In this document: positions 6,659-15,792 of the stretch, in pieces
How positions within the stretch are numbered: position 1 is the stretch's first letter
Layout of the letters: every line of letters starts with the position of its first letter
Assembly: GCA_036509255.1 (NCBI GenBank)
Contig: DATCFY010000011.1
Coordinates: forward strand, 15,640-79,639
Direction of reading: 5' to 3'
Length of the DNA: 64,000 bases
Source of the DNA: RYN-230 sp036509255
Lineage (GTDB): Bacteria; Actinomycetota; Actinomycetes; Streptosporangiales; Streptosporangiaceae
Notes under the pieces: generated by a model
Database searches by the model: none
What the model saw: only the letters and a program-made list of their open reading frames with translations
Told to the model about the DNA's origin: nothing
Program-made: the position numbers and the translations under genes

Positions 6659-9460
6659 TCAGGTCCGCTGCGCGGCCTCGAGGTTTTCCCGCACCGCGCG
6701 GGTCAGCGGATGATCCAGGCCGAGGGCCTGCTCGCAGTCGGCCAGTGTGCGCTCGAACACCTCGATCGCCTCGGACAGCCGCAGCGCGGCGTGATAGGCG
6801 GACGCCAGGTTCGCCCGTGAGGTGAGGGTGGACTGGTGGGTCGGGCCGAGCACGCGCTCGCAGGCGACCAGGGTCTGCTCGTAGAGCGGCAGCGCGTCCT
6901 TGAGCCGCCCGGCCGAGTGATAGGCGTTGGCCAGATTTCCGCGGGCCGTCATGGTGTCCATGTCGTCAGGCCCCTGGGCCAGCTCCCGGTCGGCCAGTGT
7001 CCGTTCGTATACCGGGATGGCGTCCTTGACCCGCCGGGCCGCGAGATAGGCGTTGGCCAGGTTGCCGCGCGCGGTCATGGTGTCCGGGTGGTAGCTGCCC
7101 AGGACCCGCTCCCGGTCTGCGACCACCCGCTCGTACTGCGGCAGTGCCTGTTTCATCCGCCCGGCGATCCGGTAGGCGTAAGCCAGGTCGGCGCGGGCGG
7201 CCATGCTCTCCGGATGGTCCGGGCCCTGGGCCCGCTCCCGGTCGACCAGGATCCGCTCGTACACTGGCACGGCCTGCCTGAGCTGGCCCACCGTCTGGTA
7301 GGCCTGGGCCAGCCCGGCCCGGGCGGCGAGCGTGTCCGGGTGCGCTGGCCCCAGTCCTTGCTCCAGGTCCGCCAGGGTCTGCTGGTACACGGGGAGGGCA
7401 TGCTCGGGCCGGCCCGCGGCCAGGTACGCGCCGGCCAGCTCACCGCGCGCGGCCAGCGTGTCCGGGTGCCGCGCGCCCAGCACCCATTCGCGGTCTGCGA
7501 CCACCCGTTCGTACATCGGCAGGGCCTCGGCGTGCCGACCCCCGGCGGCGTAGGCCCTCGCGAGGTGGCCACAGGAGGCCAGCGTGTCCGGATGGTCCCT
7601 GCCCAGCACCCGCTGCCGCTCCGTGAGCGTCCGCTCGTGCACGCTGATGGCGTCGTCGAGCCGGCCCGCCGTCTCGTAGGCCGAGGCCAGGCCGTCGCGG
7701 CAGCGGAATGCCTGGCTGTGGTCCGGGCCGAGCGTCCGGGTGCTGGTCTCCAGCATGTCCTGCCAGTAGGCGAGCCCCGGGCCGCTGATCTCGTCGCTGC
7801 CCAGGCTGCGCCCCGCCTGCATCAGGACCGGGTGGGTCTCCGGGGTCCAGAGCAGATCGCCGCTGTGCTCGCGCAGGCTGATGGTGCTGTCCCGCAGGGC
7901 CTGCGCCAGCCGGGGCGGAACCGGGTCCCCGGGCCAGGACTGCAGTAGCGCGTCCGCGGTGGCCCGGACGGCCCGCTCCAGCTCCGCCGGCGGGATGATG
8001 CCGCGGGTCATGGCCTGGATCGCCGGATGCACCTGCACGGTCCGCGTGGTGCTGGCCGGGTTTATCGTGACCAGCCCGGCCCGGGCGACCGCGTGCACCG
8101 CGTCGCGGGCCTGGGCCGGCTCGGCCGGCATGGCCGGATGGCCGGTCAGGTAACCGCAGGCGGCCGGGGTGGTGAAGAAGACACCCGGGATGCCGGCCGG
8201 GTCGAGCAGGGCGGCCAGCACCAGGGCCGGCCGGGCGAAGCCGGCGGGCGGGATCTGGTCAGCCAGGTCCGTGGCCAGCGACCAGGTCACGCTGGCGTGG
8301 CCAAGCGCGGCATAGTCCAGCCTCGGCCCGTCGAGTTCGGTGCGGGCGGATCCCGGGCCGTCCCAGGCGCTGCCGGGCCGCCGGCTGGCGCTGTTCATCC
8401 GCTGCTTCCGGTCGTGGTACCAGCGCCGGTAGTCGCGGCAGCTGGCCCCAGTGCAGATCAGCGTGGCTGTGGCGTGGGCCAGTGCGAGCGGGTGGCAGTC
8501 CAGGTCGGCCGCCAGGTCCAGGGCCTCGGTCCGCTGGCCGGGGTCGGTGGCGAGCCGCGCGGTCAGGTACGCCAGGGCTTCGCGGGTGCTGAACGCGGGA
8601 ACCGGCGCGATCCTGCGGTGCGGCGCGGCCAGGTTGCCGTCCTGGCGGGCCGTGACCACGACCCGGCCGCTGGGTCCGGCCGGCCACAGGTCAGCCAGGT
8701 CGGCTGGATCCGCTAGGTCATCGAGGACCACTAGCCAACGCCGCTCGGTGCTGGACAACCAGGCCAGGAAGCGCTGCGCCCCGGTCAGCAGGTCGTCGCC
8801 CGGATCGGCGGCGCCCAGTTCCGCCAGGGCCAGCGCGTATCCGCTCAGGATCGCGTTCCTGCTGCTGGCCTTGACCCAGACGAGCAGATCCACCGCACGG
8901 GTATCCCAGAGCTGATGCGCCAGGGCCGCGGCCAGCTGCGTCTTGCCCGTGCCGCCAGAAACGGCCAGGTAATCAGGGTCGCGGGAGGTGGCCTGCCGGG
9001 CCGCGCTGCGGGAGGCGGCCGAGTGTGCCAGGATGCCGGAGGCCGTCAACTGTGCCGGGATGCCGGAGGCCGCCAGGCGTGCCGGGCCACCGGGGGCCGC
9101 CAGGCCTGCCGGATCGCCAGGCAGGGGTGCCGGATCGCCAGGCAGGGGTGCCGGGTCGCCAGAGGCCGCCAGGCTGGCCGGGTCGCCGGAGGCGGCGAGG
9201 TGAGCAGACCCGGCCGCAGCAGCCAGAGAGGCAGAGCCGCCGGAGGCGTTCAGATGAGCTGCCCCGCTCAGCGCAGCGGCAGGGTTCAGGAAACTGCCGG
9301 AGGCTGGGGCCTGCTCGGCAGGACTGGCGTCGGGTGGGGGAGCGAGAATTAACGTGTCCCCGGGATTCAGCTTGCCGATCGGGCCTAGCCCCGTCTCGGG
9401 GCGCGGGCTATGGCAGTCAGCCAGGGGCGGGACTGGGCCGCAGCGCAGCGGCCAGTCCAC
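6659..9460 (-). CDS. STAND/NB-ARC NTPase with tetratricopeptide repeats
   Basis: A protein of up to 933 residues. Residues about 65-160 are a low-complexity array of 7-9-residue units (LAASGDPA type). A P-loop follows at 167-174 (VSGGTGKT), with a Walker B-like block RWLVVLDDLADP and the sensor-like GRVVVTARQ. The C-terminal third is a run of about eight 42-residue TPRs of the kinesin light chain/TPR_10 type (each with LGPDHPDT-like spacing). This NB-ARC-TPR layout is common in actinomycetes in signalling and suspected defence proteins. The start is uncertain: GTG 9460 has only a weak ribosome-binding site. It separates the ETF block from the corrinoid operon and has no obvious metabolic role. 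Confidence 0.8.
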   Translation of the reverse strand: MDWPLRCGPVPPLADCHSPRPETGLGPIGKLNPGDTLILAPPPDASPAEQAPASGSFLNPAAALSGAAHLNASGGSASLAAAAGSAHLAASGDPASLAASGDPAPLPGDPAPLPGDPAGLAAPGGPARLAASGIPAQLTASGILAHSAASRSAARQATSRDPDYLAVSGGTGKTQLAAALAHQLWDTRAVDLLVWVKASSRNAILSGYALALAELGAADPGDDLLTGAQRFLAWLSSTERRWLVVLDDLADPADLADLWPAGPSGRVVVTARQDGNLAAPHRRIAPVPAFSTREALAYLTARLATDPGQRTEALDLAADLDCHPLALAHATATLICTGASCRDYRRWYHDRKQRMNSASRRPGSAWDGPGSARTELDGPRLDYAALGHASVTWSLATDLADQIPPAGFARPALVLAALLDPAGIPGVFFTTPAACGYLTGHPAMPAEPAQARDAVHAVARAGLVTINPASTTRTVQVHPAIQAMTRGIIPPAELERAVRATADALLQSWPGDPVPPRLAQALRDSTISLREHSGDLLWTPETHPVLMQAGRSLGSDEISGPGLAYWQDMLETSTRTLGPDHSQAFRCRDGLASAYETAGRLDDAISVHERTLTERQRVLGRDHPDTLASCGHLARAYAAGGRHAEALPMYERVVADREWVLGARHPDTLAARGELAGAYLAAGRPEHALPVYQQTLADLEQGLGPAHPDTLAARAGLAQAYQTVGQLRQAVPVYERILVDRERAQGPDHPESMAARADLAYAYRIAGRMKQALPQYERVVADRERVLGSYHPDTMTARGNLANAYLAARRVKDAIPVYERTLADRELAQGPDDMDTMTARGNLANAYHSAGRLKDALPLYEQTLVACERVLGPTHQSTLTSRANLASAYHAALRLSEAIEVFERTLADCEQALGLDHPLTRAVRENLEAAQRT
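8985..9260 (-). repeat. In-frame coding minisatellite (about 27-bp units)
   Basis: Degenerate 21-27-bp units encode repeats such as GSAHLAASG, DPASLAASG, DPAPLPG and GPARLAASG just before the P-loop of the STAND protein. The shortest unit is exactly duplicated (GCAGGGGTGCCGGATCGCCAG at about 9120-9160). Units are multiples of three, so copy changes would keep the frame. Confidence 0.7.
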
Positions 9461-9697
9461 TAGATGGGCCTACGCAATGGCCATCGGGGCCCCGGCGACC
9501 TCGTTGCCGTTGTGTGACTGTTCACCGTCTGCTCCCACCCACAGCCGGACATCTTGCGCGATCAGTTGCAGTCGATCGAAACAGTTGCACAAGACAGCCT
9601 ATGACGGCGCAGGCCTGTGTGGGCAGCGTTCTGTAGGCATAAGGAAACGCATCGCGGCCGGCGGTGCGTGACCAGCCGGCGGTCCGCCCGCGCCATT

Positions 9698-10549
9698 TCA
9701 GATGGCTAACTGGCCGTGATCCGGCCCGGCCAGTCTGCGCAGCAACCCGGCCCGCCATTCCTCTGTCTGCTTGACCTGGTTAAAGGTAAACAGGTGCAGC
9801 CCGGCTACGCCTGCGCCGGGGGCGGCCAGGGCCGCACCGGTCCGCTCCAGCAGCCGCTCCGGACTGTAGCCACCGGGCAGGCCGAGGCGCAGAAACCACT
9901 CGGTGTGCCCGGCCAGGAACCGTGTGGATTCGGCTACACCGGCCCGGGCGGCCATGCGCAGGAGCCTCGCCCGGTCCACCGGGCCCGCCAGTCCCACGTA
10001 GAGCGGCAGCGTGACGCCGCGCGCCCGGATCCGGGACACCCACTTCCGCAGCACGGCCGGGTCGAAGCACAGGTTGCTCACGATGTAGGAGGAGTGATGC
10101 CGCTTATCCCACATGGCCTGCACGGTGATGTCGTCGTCGATCCGCGGGTGGCTTTCCGGGTAGCCGGTGATCCCGACCCGGGCGAACGGGCGCCCCATCT
10201 CGGTGAGCCGGGTGAGCAGTGACAGTGCGCTGTCGAACTGGCCGGCCGGGGGATCGGCGTCGCCCGCGGGCACGAACACGTCATCCACCCCGCAGGCCAG
10301 CAGTCGGGTCACGATGGCGTCCAGGTGCGCGTCGTCCACCACCAGGCGGGCGGACAGGTGCGGCACGACCCGATACCCCCGGGCCGCCAGCCGCTCGGTC
10401 AGGTCCAGCGTGGCGTCCAGTCCCTTGGCCGGCGAGGCAGTCACGGTCACGGTCATCCCGGGTGGAACCCAGTCCGCCACGGCCTGCTCGACCGATCCGG
10501 AGGGGAAGACCTCGTAGCGCGGCTGCGCCAGCAGCGCCGCCGCGCTCAT
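9698..10549 (-). CDS. metF: MetF-like 5,10-methylenetetrahydrofolate reductase
   Basis: A 283-residue TIM-barrel protein. It keeps the catalytic-type Glu in YEVFPSG (compare FEFFPP), the Asp of VPAGDADPP (compare ALRGD) and the GYPESHP block of MetF enzymes. The ATG at 10549 was chosen because a G-rich ribosome-binding site precedes it. The frame stays open further upstream, but that extension runs into the palindrome at 10636-10685. It is the last gene of the minus-strand corrinoid operon. There it may oxidise methyl-THF, formed from demethylated substrate, to methylene-THF, the reverse of the textbook direction. The sequence is divergent, so the cofactor (FAD, NAD(P)H or another) is not settled. 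Confidence 0.8.
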   Translation of the reverse strand: MSAAALLAQPRYEVFPSGSVEQAVADWVPPGMTVTVTASPAKGLDATLDLTERLAARGYRVVPHLSARLVVDDAHLDAIVTRLLACGVDDVFVPAGDADPPAGQFDSALSLLTRLTEMGRPFARVGITGYPESHPRIDDDITVQAMWDKRHHSSYIVSNLCFDPAVLRKWVSRIRARGVTLPLYVGLAGPVDRARLLRMAARAGVAESTRFLAGHTEWFLRLGLPGGYSPERLLERTGAALAAPGAGVAGLHLFTFNQVKQTEEWRAGLLRRLAGPDHGQLAI

Positions 10550-10635
10550 CAGCCCCCCGCGCACCGCTTCTCCTCGTGTGTGCCATCGGCTGGGCGCATC
10601 GCCGGTCCGTGCGGGCGGGACGCCGGCCCGCGCGT

Positions 10636-10685
10636 CGTGATCATGACTTAGGTGTCGCTGGAACGACACCAATGTCATGATCACG
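10636..10685. repeat. 50-bp nested inverted repeat between DUF1638 and metF
   Basis: The outer arms are CGTGATCATGAC (10636-10647) and GTCATGATCACG (10674-10685). The inner arms are GGTGTCG (10651-10657) and CGACACC (10664-10670) around ctggaa. Only two of 22 arm positions mismatch. It overlaps the DUF1638 stop codon and lies about 90 bp before the metF start. It may be an attenuator, an mRNA-stabilising hairpin or an operator. Confidence 0.7.
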
Positions 10686-11531
10686 AGTCTGGTGCGGGGC
10701 TGAAGGTGGTGGTGGGGCTAGAGGTGGCAGTGGGGCTGATGGTGAGTTTTCCGTGGGCTGGGAGGCGGCGAGCTGGGAGGCGGCGGTCTGGGGGGCGGCC
10801 GCCGGGGGGTTCCCGGCCAGGAGGCGTTCGAGTTCGTGTTCCAGGCGGGCCGTGCCGGTGTCGATGATGGTGAGGGGCAGGCCGAACTGGGCCGCTATGG
10901 CCTCTGCCTCGGCGGCCAGCGCCGGGTCGCGCGACTGGGCCAGCCAGACCACCCGGCGGTAGTGGCCAAAGTAGTCCGGCCACAGTCCGGGGTAGCGGTC
11001 CAGGCCGAGTTCGGCGAGCACGGTCCGGCGGAAACTGCGGACCAGGAAGTCCGTCAGCACGTACGTGCCGGGCTCCGCCTCGAACAGCGCCGCCACCCGG
11101 TCCGGGCCGGCCAGCAGGTCGTAGCAGTGCAGCCCCGGGAGCCGGCGCAGACCCAGCCGGGCGGACAGCTGATCCAGCGCACCGTACGTGCCGCAGTCGG
11201 CGTAGCCGATCGCCACCGGCAGGCCGCGGGCCTGAGCCGCCCTGGCCAGCCGCTCGACCTCCGGGGTGATCGCGGCGGGGCGGTTGTGCAGCAGCGCGGG
11301 CAGGCAGTGCAGCTCGACTGGCCAGCCCCGGCGGGCGGCGATGTCCCGGATGGGGCCGCCGAGCGCTCCGCAGGCGATCACCACCGCCTGAGGCGCCTGC
11401 GCCGATTGAGGCTGGCGGTGTGGTTGGGGCCGCTGAGGCTTCTGGGGCTGGGGCCGAACCGGGTCAGCCGGGGAAGGCCAGCTGGTCGACGAAGCGGTCG
11501 TTGAAGTCGGCGCGGTCGGATAGCTCGACAT
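10641..11531 (-). CDS. DUF1638 protein, corrinoid-methyltransferase associated
   Basis: A 296-residue protein. Residues about 49-240 carry the DUF1638 pattern: ACGALG, LHCLPALLHNRP, GYADCGTYG, LHCYDLLAG, EPGTYVLTDFLVR and YFGHYRRVVWLAQ. The function is not established. Several His and Cys residues suggest metal or corrinoid handling. The family is repeatedly found beside MttB-type methyltransferases and RACo, as here. A strong ribosome-binding site (GAGGTGAGGT) directly before ATG 11531 supports this start, which overlaps the end of the RACo gene by 68 bp. Residues 1-48 and 240-296 are low-complexity Pro/Ala/Gln tails, and the last residues come from the inverted repeat. Confidence 0.85.
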   Translation of the reverse strand: MSSYPTAPTSTTASSTSWPSPADPVRPQPQKPQRPQPHRQPQSAQAPQAVVIACGALGGPIRDIAARRGWPVELHCLPALLHNRPAAITPEVERLARAAQARGLPVAIGYADCGTYGALDQLSARLGLRRLPGLHCYDLLAGPDRVAALFEAEPGTYVLTDFLVRSFRRTVLAELGLDRYPGLWPDYFGHYRRVVWLAQSRDPALAAEAEAIAAQFGLPLTIIDTGTARLEHELERLLAGNPPAAAPQTAASQLAASQPTENSPSAPLPPLAPPPPSAPHQTRDHDIGVVPATPKS

Positions 11532-13407
11532 ACCTCACCTCTTCCAGCAGGGCCAGCCCGCCGGCCCGCTCCCGCACACTGAGCAGGGCCATCTTGGCTC
11601 CCTCACCAGCGACGTTCCCCGCGCTGACCACCCGGAGCACCGGGATGTCCGGCACCAGGCCGAGCCGGATCGCGTTGGCGGGGGACAGGTAGCTGCCGAA
11701 CGAGCCGGCCAGCAGAACCTGCTGGATGTCGGCCGGCTCCAGCCCGGCTTCCTCCAGCAGGATGCGCCACCCGGTCGCGATGGCGGCCTTGGCGAACTGA
11801 AGCTCGCGGACGTCGCGCTGGGACAGGTACACCGACTGGGACACGTTGCCCGGCTCACCCAGCCAGTGCAGCACGAACACCCGTTCCGCGCCGAGCTGGG
11901 TCAGCCGGCCCGCCAGCCCGGGGGCTAGCTCCGCGGCCCGCTCTTCGCTGACCAGCCGGCCGGAGGAATCGAGCAGGCCCAGCCGGACCAGCCCGGTGAC
12001 CGCGTCCACCAGCCCCGACCCGCACAGGCCAGCCGGCTCGGCGTCCCCGATGACTTTGAGTTCCAGGTCGTCGGGGGTCATCGTGACCACCTCGATGGCG
12101 CCGTCCGCGGCCCGCATCCCGCACCGGATCGCCGCGCCCTCGAACGCGGGCCCCGCGGGCGCGGCCGTGGCCAGCAGCCAGTCCCGGTTGCCCAGCACGA
12201 TCTCGCAGTTGGTGCCGATGTCGATGAACAGCCGGATCCGGGCGTCCCGGTCCATCCCCGAGGCGAGCAGCCCGGCCGTGATGTCGCCGCCCACGTAGGC
12301 GCCGAAGGGCGGGAACACCACCGCCCGGGCCCGCGGGTGGGCGGGCACGCCCAGGTCGGCCGCGAGCACCTCGGGCAGCAGCCGGGTGGCCAGGATGAAC
12401 GGGGCCACGCCCAGCGGCTCCGGGTCGATGCCGAGCACGATGTGCGTCATGGTTGCGTTCCCGGCCAGCGCGACCTCGTACACCTCGGCCGGGTCGATCC
12501 CGCCCGCCGCGCAGGCCTCCGCGGCCAGCTCGGCCAGGGTCTGCTGGGCCAGCGCGGTCAGCCGGGCCAACGCGGCGGGGTCCATCATCGTGGCGCTGAT
12601 CCGGGTGATCACGTCGGCGCCGAAGGGTTGCTGCTGGTTGAGGGACGAGGCCACCGCGACCGGGGTGCCGGTGGACAGGTCGAGCACGGTGGCCACCACC
12701 GTCGTGGTGCCCAGGTCGAACGCGACGCCGAACAGCCGTCCCGAGGTGTCCCCGGGCTGCACGTCGATCAGCACGTCATCGGCGATCACCGCGGTGACCT
12801 TATAGTCCGCGGCGCGCAGGACCCGGCCCGCCACCCGGACCGCGTACAGGTCCACCCGCAGTTCCAGGTCGTCTACGGCGGCCAGGATCCGCTCGACGTC
12901 ACTGCGCTGGTCGGCCAGCGACGGCTCGTCCAGCTCCACGTAGCGTTTCTGCACCGCGGGCCGCAGGATGACCTGGCGGCCGACTCCGACCGTCGCCGCC
13001 TTGGGCCGGGTGACCAGCGGGGGGACCTCGATCCGCGCGTCCCCGGCGGCCAGCACCCGGCAGGCCAGCCGCCAGCCGTCGCGCAGTTCATCCGGCGAGA
13101 ACGCGCGGATGTCCAGCGCCGACGGGGTCGCCGCACCGTCCAGCATCCGCACCTTGCATTTCTTGCAGGTGCCGTGGCCGCCGCAGGTCGAGTCGATCGC
13201 GATGCCATTCCAGCTCGCCGCGTCGAACACGCTCACCCCGGCGGGCACCCGGACCTGCCGGCCGCTGGGCACGAACCGCAAGTCGACCCGGACCGGGCCG
13301 CCGGTCCCCGGGTCAGCGTGCGGGGGGAGCGCGCCGTCGGGGTCTTCGTTGCGGCGAATTGAGCGCTGCGTGCTGCCTCCCGCAGCGGCCGTGCCGGGCG
13401 GCACCAT
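11464..13407 (-). CDS. RACo-type corrinoid activation protein ([2Fe-2S] + ASKHA domain)
   Basis: A 647-residue protein with an N-terminal plant-type ferredoxin domain (Cys75, Cys81, Cys84 and Cys116 in a CX5CX2C...C pattern), a linker, and a C-terminal DUF4445/ASKHA ATPase domain with FDLGTTTVVATVLDL and FIDIGTNCEIVLG. Such proteins (RACo, RamA relatives) use ATP and a reduced iron-sulfur cluster to return inactive Co(II) corrinoid protein to Co(I). The start ATG 13407 lies 2 bp after the methyltransferase stop, implying translational coupling. An activase is expected here, because adventitious corrinoid oxidation would be frequent in an oxygen-exposed cell. Confidence 0.9.
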   Translation of the reverse strand: MVPPGTAAAGGSTQRSIRRNEDPDGALPPHADPGTGGPVRVDLRFVPSGRQVRVPAGVSVFDAASWNGIAIDSTCGGHGTCKKCKVRMLDGAATPSALDIRAFSPDELRDGWRLACRVLAAGDARIEVPPLVTRPKAATVGVGRQVILRPAVQKRYVELDEPSLADQRSDVERILAAVDDLELRVDLYAVRVAGRVLRAADYKVTAVIADDVLIDVQPGDTSGRLFGVAFDLGTTTVVATVLDLSTGTPVAVASSLNQQQPFGADVITRISATMMDPAALARLTALAQQTLAELAAEACAAGGIDPAEVYEVALAGNATMTHIVLGIDPEPLGVAPFILATRLLPEVLAADLGVPAHPRARAVVFPPFGAYVGGDITAGLLASGMDRDARIRLFIDIGTNCEIVLGNRDWLLATAAPAGPAFEGAAIRCGMRAADGAIEVVTMTPDDLELKVIGDAEPAGLCGSGLVDAVTGLVRLGLLDSSGRLVSEERAAELAPGLAGRLTQLGAERVFVLHWLGEPGNVSQSVYLSQRDVRELQFAKAAIATGWRILLEEAGLEPADIQQVLLAGSFGSYLSPANAIRLGLVPDIPVLRVVSAGNVAGEGAKMALLSVRERAGGLALLEEVRYVELSDRADFNDRFVDQLAFPG

Positions 13408-13409
13408 CG

Positions 13410-14303
13410 TCACGGCGTCGCCTGGGCCTGTGCTTGCTGGGACTGGGCCTGCGCGGCCTGCTGGGCCCGGTGCGCAGCGATCCACGCGGCACCCCAGGGA
13501 TCACGATCGAGGAGCAGGTCGGCGGCCTGCACGGCGCGGACGATCTGCGGCGCGCGGGCGTCCAGGATGGCGCTGGTCAGGCCGCTGGTGATGGCCATGG
13601 GCAGGAACGCCGCGCCAATCGCGTGCCGGTCCGGCATGCCGAACGAGACGTTGGACGCGCCGAGCGTGGTGTTGACCCCGAACTCCTCGCGCAGCAGCGC
13701 GATCGTCTCCATGGTCTTGACCACCAGGGAGGTGTCCGCGCCGACCGGCATGGCCAGCGGGTCGATCACGATGTCCTCGGCCGGGATGCCGAACCGGCCG
13801 GTCGCCACGTCGATGATCTTGCGGGCCAGGTCCAGGCGCTTGCGCGGGTCCTCGGGGATCTCCTCCTCGTCGTTGGGGAGCGCGATGACCGCGGCGCCGT
13901 ACTTCTTCACCAGCGGGAGGATCGCCTCCAGCCGCTCGTCCTCGGCGGTCACCGAGTTGACCAGCGCCTTGCCCTCGTAAGCGGCCAGCCCCGCGTCGAG
14001 CACCTCGATGATCGACGAGTCGATGCACAGCGGCAGGTCGGTCAGCCCCTGGATGAGCTTGACCGCGGCCACCATCAGCTCCGCCTCGTCCGCCAGCGGC
14101 GCGCCCATGTTCACGTCCAGGACCATGGCCCCGCCCGCCACCTGCTGCGCCACGTCGATCTCGATCCGGGACAGGTCACCGCGCCGCAGCTGCTCCTGGA
14201 AGATCCTGCGGCCGGTCGGGTTGATCCGCTCGCCGATGATGCAGAACGGGTGCTCCGGGCTGATCGTGACCGTCTTGGTGGCCGACCTGAGAACTGTCTC
14301 CAT
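13410..14303 (-). CDS. Methyltetrahydrofolate:corrinoid protein methyltransferase (MtgA/AcsE-like)
   Basis: A 297-residue pterin-binding-domain protein with the family blocks IIGERINPTGRR, VLDVNMGAP, LCIDSS, LVNSVTAE and TLGASNVSFGMP. Those residues form the THF-binding TIM barrel of AcsE, MtgA and the MetH folate domain. In glycine betaine demethylation, MtgA moves the methyl group from methylcorrinoid to THF. The start ATG has GGGAG seven bases upstream and follows the corrinoid gene by 11 bp. Its length matches MtgA or AcsE rather than full-length MetH, so it acts as a separate subunit. The substrate pair is inferred from the operon. Confidence 0.9.
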   Translation of the reverse strand: METVLRSATKTVTISPEHPFCIIGERINPTGRRIFQEQLRRGDLSRIEIDVAQQVAGGAMVLDVNMGAPLADEAELMVAAVKLIQGLTDLPLCIDSSIIEVLDAGLAAYEGKALVNSVTAEDERLEAILPLVKKYGAAVIALPNDEEEIPEDPRKRLDLARKIIDVATGRFGIPAEDIVIDPLAMPVGADTSLVVKTMETIALLREEFGVNTTLGASNVSFGMPDRHAIGAAFLPMAITSGLTSAILDARAPQIVRAVQAADLLLDRDPWGAAWIAAHRAQQAAQAQSQQAQAQATP

Positions 14304-14314
14304 GCGCGTGCTCC

Positions 14315-14980
14315 CTAGGCCGGTGTCATCGCGCGGCGCCGGCGCAGCAGTTCCTTGGCCCGGGCCACCGCGGCCGAGGCGTCGGCCGCGTACCCGTCCG
14401 CACCGACCACGTCCGCGTACTCCTGGGTGACCGGCGCGCCGCCCACCATCACGATGACCTGGTCGCGCAGGCCGGCCTTCTGCAGCGCGTTGATGTTCGC
14501 CTTGAACATCGGCATGGTCGTGGTCAGGAACGCGGAGAAGCCCACGATGTCCGGCTTGTGCTCCTGGATCGCGGCGATGAACTTCTCGGGCGCGACCTGG
14601 ACGCCGAGGTCGATGACCTGGAACCCGGCTCCCTCGAACATGATGTTGACCAGGTTCTTGCCGATGTCGTGCACGTCGCCTTTAACCGTGCCCATAACGA
14701 TCGTTCCGATGGACTCGGCACCGGTCTCGGCCAGCAGCGGGCGGAGAACTTCCAGCGCGCCCGCCATGGCCTTGCCCGCGATCAGCATCTCCGGGACGAA
14801 GAAGTCGCCGCGCTCGAACCGGGCGCCCACCTCCTCCAGCGAGGGGATCAGCGCCTCGTAGAGCAGGACCTCCGGGCCCAGGCCCATCTCCAGGCCGGCG
14901 TTGGTCAGGCTGAGCACCTCGGGCGCGTTGCCTACCAAGGTGAAGTCATAAAGCTGGCGGAGCAGCTCCTCCTGCGTCAC
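14315..14980 (-). CDS. Cobalamin-binding corrinoid protein (MtgC/MttC-like)
   Basis: A 221-residue protein with an N-terminal helical cap (residues 1-85) and a C-terminal B12-binding Rossmann domain. The lower axial motif GDVHDIG places His104 as cobalt ligand. Ser149 follows at the expected distance and MVGGAPV closes the site. The usual SxL triplet reads SAF, a small deviation. GTG 14980 was chosen for the GAAGG ribosome-binding site; a longer open frame upstream overlaps the IclR gene and is not needed. It should carry the methyl group from the MttB-family enzyme encoded divergently to the MtgA-like enzyme encoded next. Confidence 0.92.
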   Translation of the reverse strand: MTQEELLRQLYDFTLVGNAPEVLSLTNAGLEMGLGPEVLLYEALIPSLEEVGARFERGDFFVPEMLIAGKAMAGALEVLRPLLAETGAESIGTIVMGTVKGDVHDIGKNLVNIMFEGAGFQVIDLGVQVAPEKFIAAIQEHKPDIVGFSAFLTTTMPMFKANINALQKAGLRDQVIVMVGGAPVTQEYADVVGADGYAADASAAVARAKELLRRRRAMTPA

Positions 14981-14994
14981 GAGGCACCTTCTCT

Positions 14995-15792
14995 CTATCG
15001 CCTGGCGGGGGATTTTTCGTGCTGGGGGCCGGGGGAGGTGCAGTGGCCGAGGACCGCGGACAGCCCGGCCGCCTGGGCCACGCACTCCGTGGCCACCGCC
15101 GGGATCGCCGCCGGGGTGAGACGGCTGGCCGGCGCGGTCACCGACAGGGCGCCCACCACCTCCGCGCCGTCCCGGAAGACGGGGGCGGCCACCGCGACCA
15201 GCCCCGGCTCCAGTTCCTCGTCGGTGACCGCGTACCCGCTCCGGCGGACCAGGCGCAGGTTGTCCTCGAGTGCTGCCCGGCTGGTCAGGGTCTGGCTGGT
15301 GCGGGCCTCCAGCCGGCCCGGCGGCAGTTGCGCCGCGCCGTAGGCCAGCAGTACCTTGCCGAGCGCGGCACAGTGCAGCGGCACCGGCCGGCCGATCCAG
15401 TTAGTGCCGCCGATCAGGTATCTGCTGTCCACCTGGGCGATCTGCGCGACCACGCCGTCCCGGGCCACGCCCAGGTTCACGGTCTCGCCGGTCTGCTCGC
15501 CGAGCCGGTCCAGGAACGGGCGGGCCACCTCGATCAGGCCGGCCTCGGCGCCGCCCCGCCAGGCGTACCGCACGAACACGTCGCCGGGGCGGAACCGGCC
15601 GTCGCCGTCGCGGCGCACCAGCCCGCCGCGCTCCAGCGCGTCCAGCAGCCGTGACGTGGTGCTCTTTGCCAGCCCGGTGGCCGCGGCGAGCTCGGTGAAC
15701 GTGACCGAGTCCGGCGCGTGCACCACCTCGGTCACCAGCCGCGCCGCCCGGTCCACCGCCTGCGTGCCGGTGGGAGCGGTGGGAGTGGCCAC
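14995..15792 (-). CDS. IclR-family transcriptional regulator of the corrinoid operon
   Basis: A 265-residue IclR protein. An N-terminal winged helix (VTFTELAAATGLAKSTTSRL) is followed by the effector-binding domain with VDSRYLIGG, LHCAALGKVLLA and GYAVTDEELEPGL. The start GTG 15792 is preceded by an ideal GGAGG with five-base spacing; the frame is open further up to 15858. It is the first gene of the minus-strand operon and is divergent from the MttB-family gene, so it probably senses a substrate or intermediate and controls both directions through the repeated GTTCC elements between them. Confidence 0.9.
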   Translation of the reverse strand: MATPTAPTGTQAVDRAARLVTEVVHAPDSVTFTELAAATGLAKSTTSRLLDALERGGLVRRDGDGRFRPGDVFVRYAWRGGAEAGLIEVARPFLDRLGEQTGETVNLGVARDGVVAQIAQVDSRYLIGGTNWIGRPVPLHCAALGKVLLAYGAAQLPPGRLEARTSQTLTSRAALEDNLRLVRRSGYAVTDEELEPGLVAVAAPVFRDGAEVVGALSVTAPASRLTPAAIPAVATECVAQAAGLSAVLGHCTSPGPQHEKSPARR

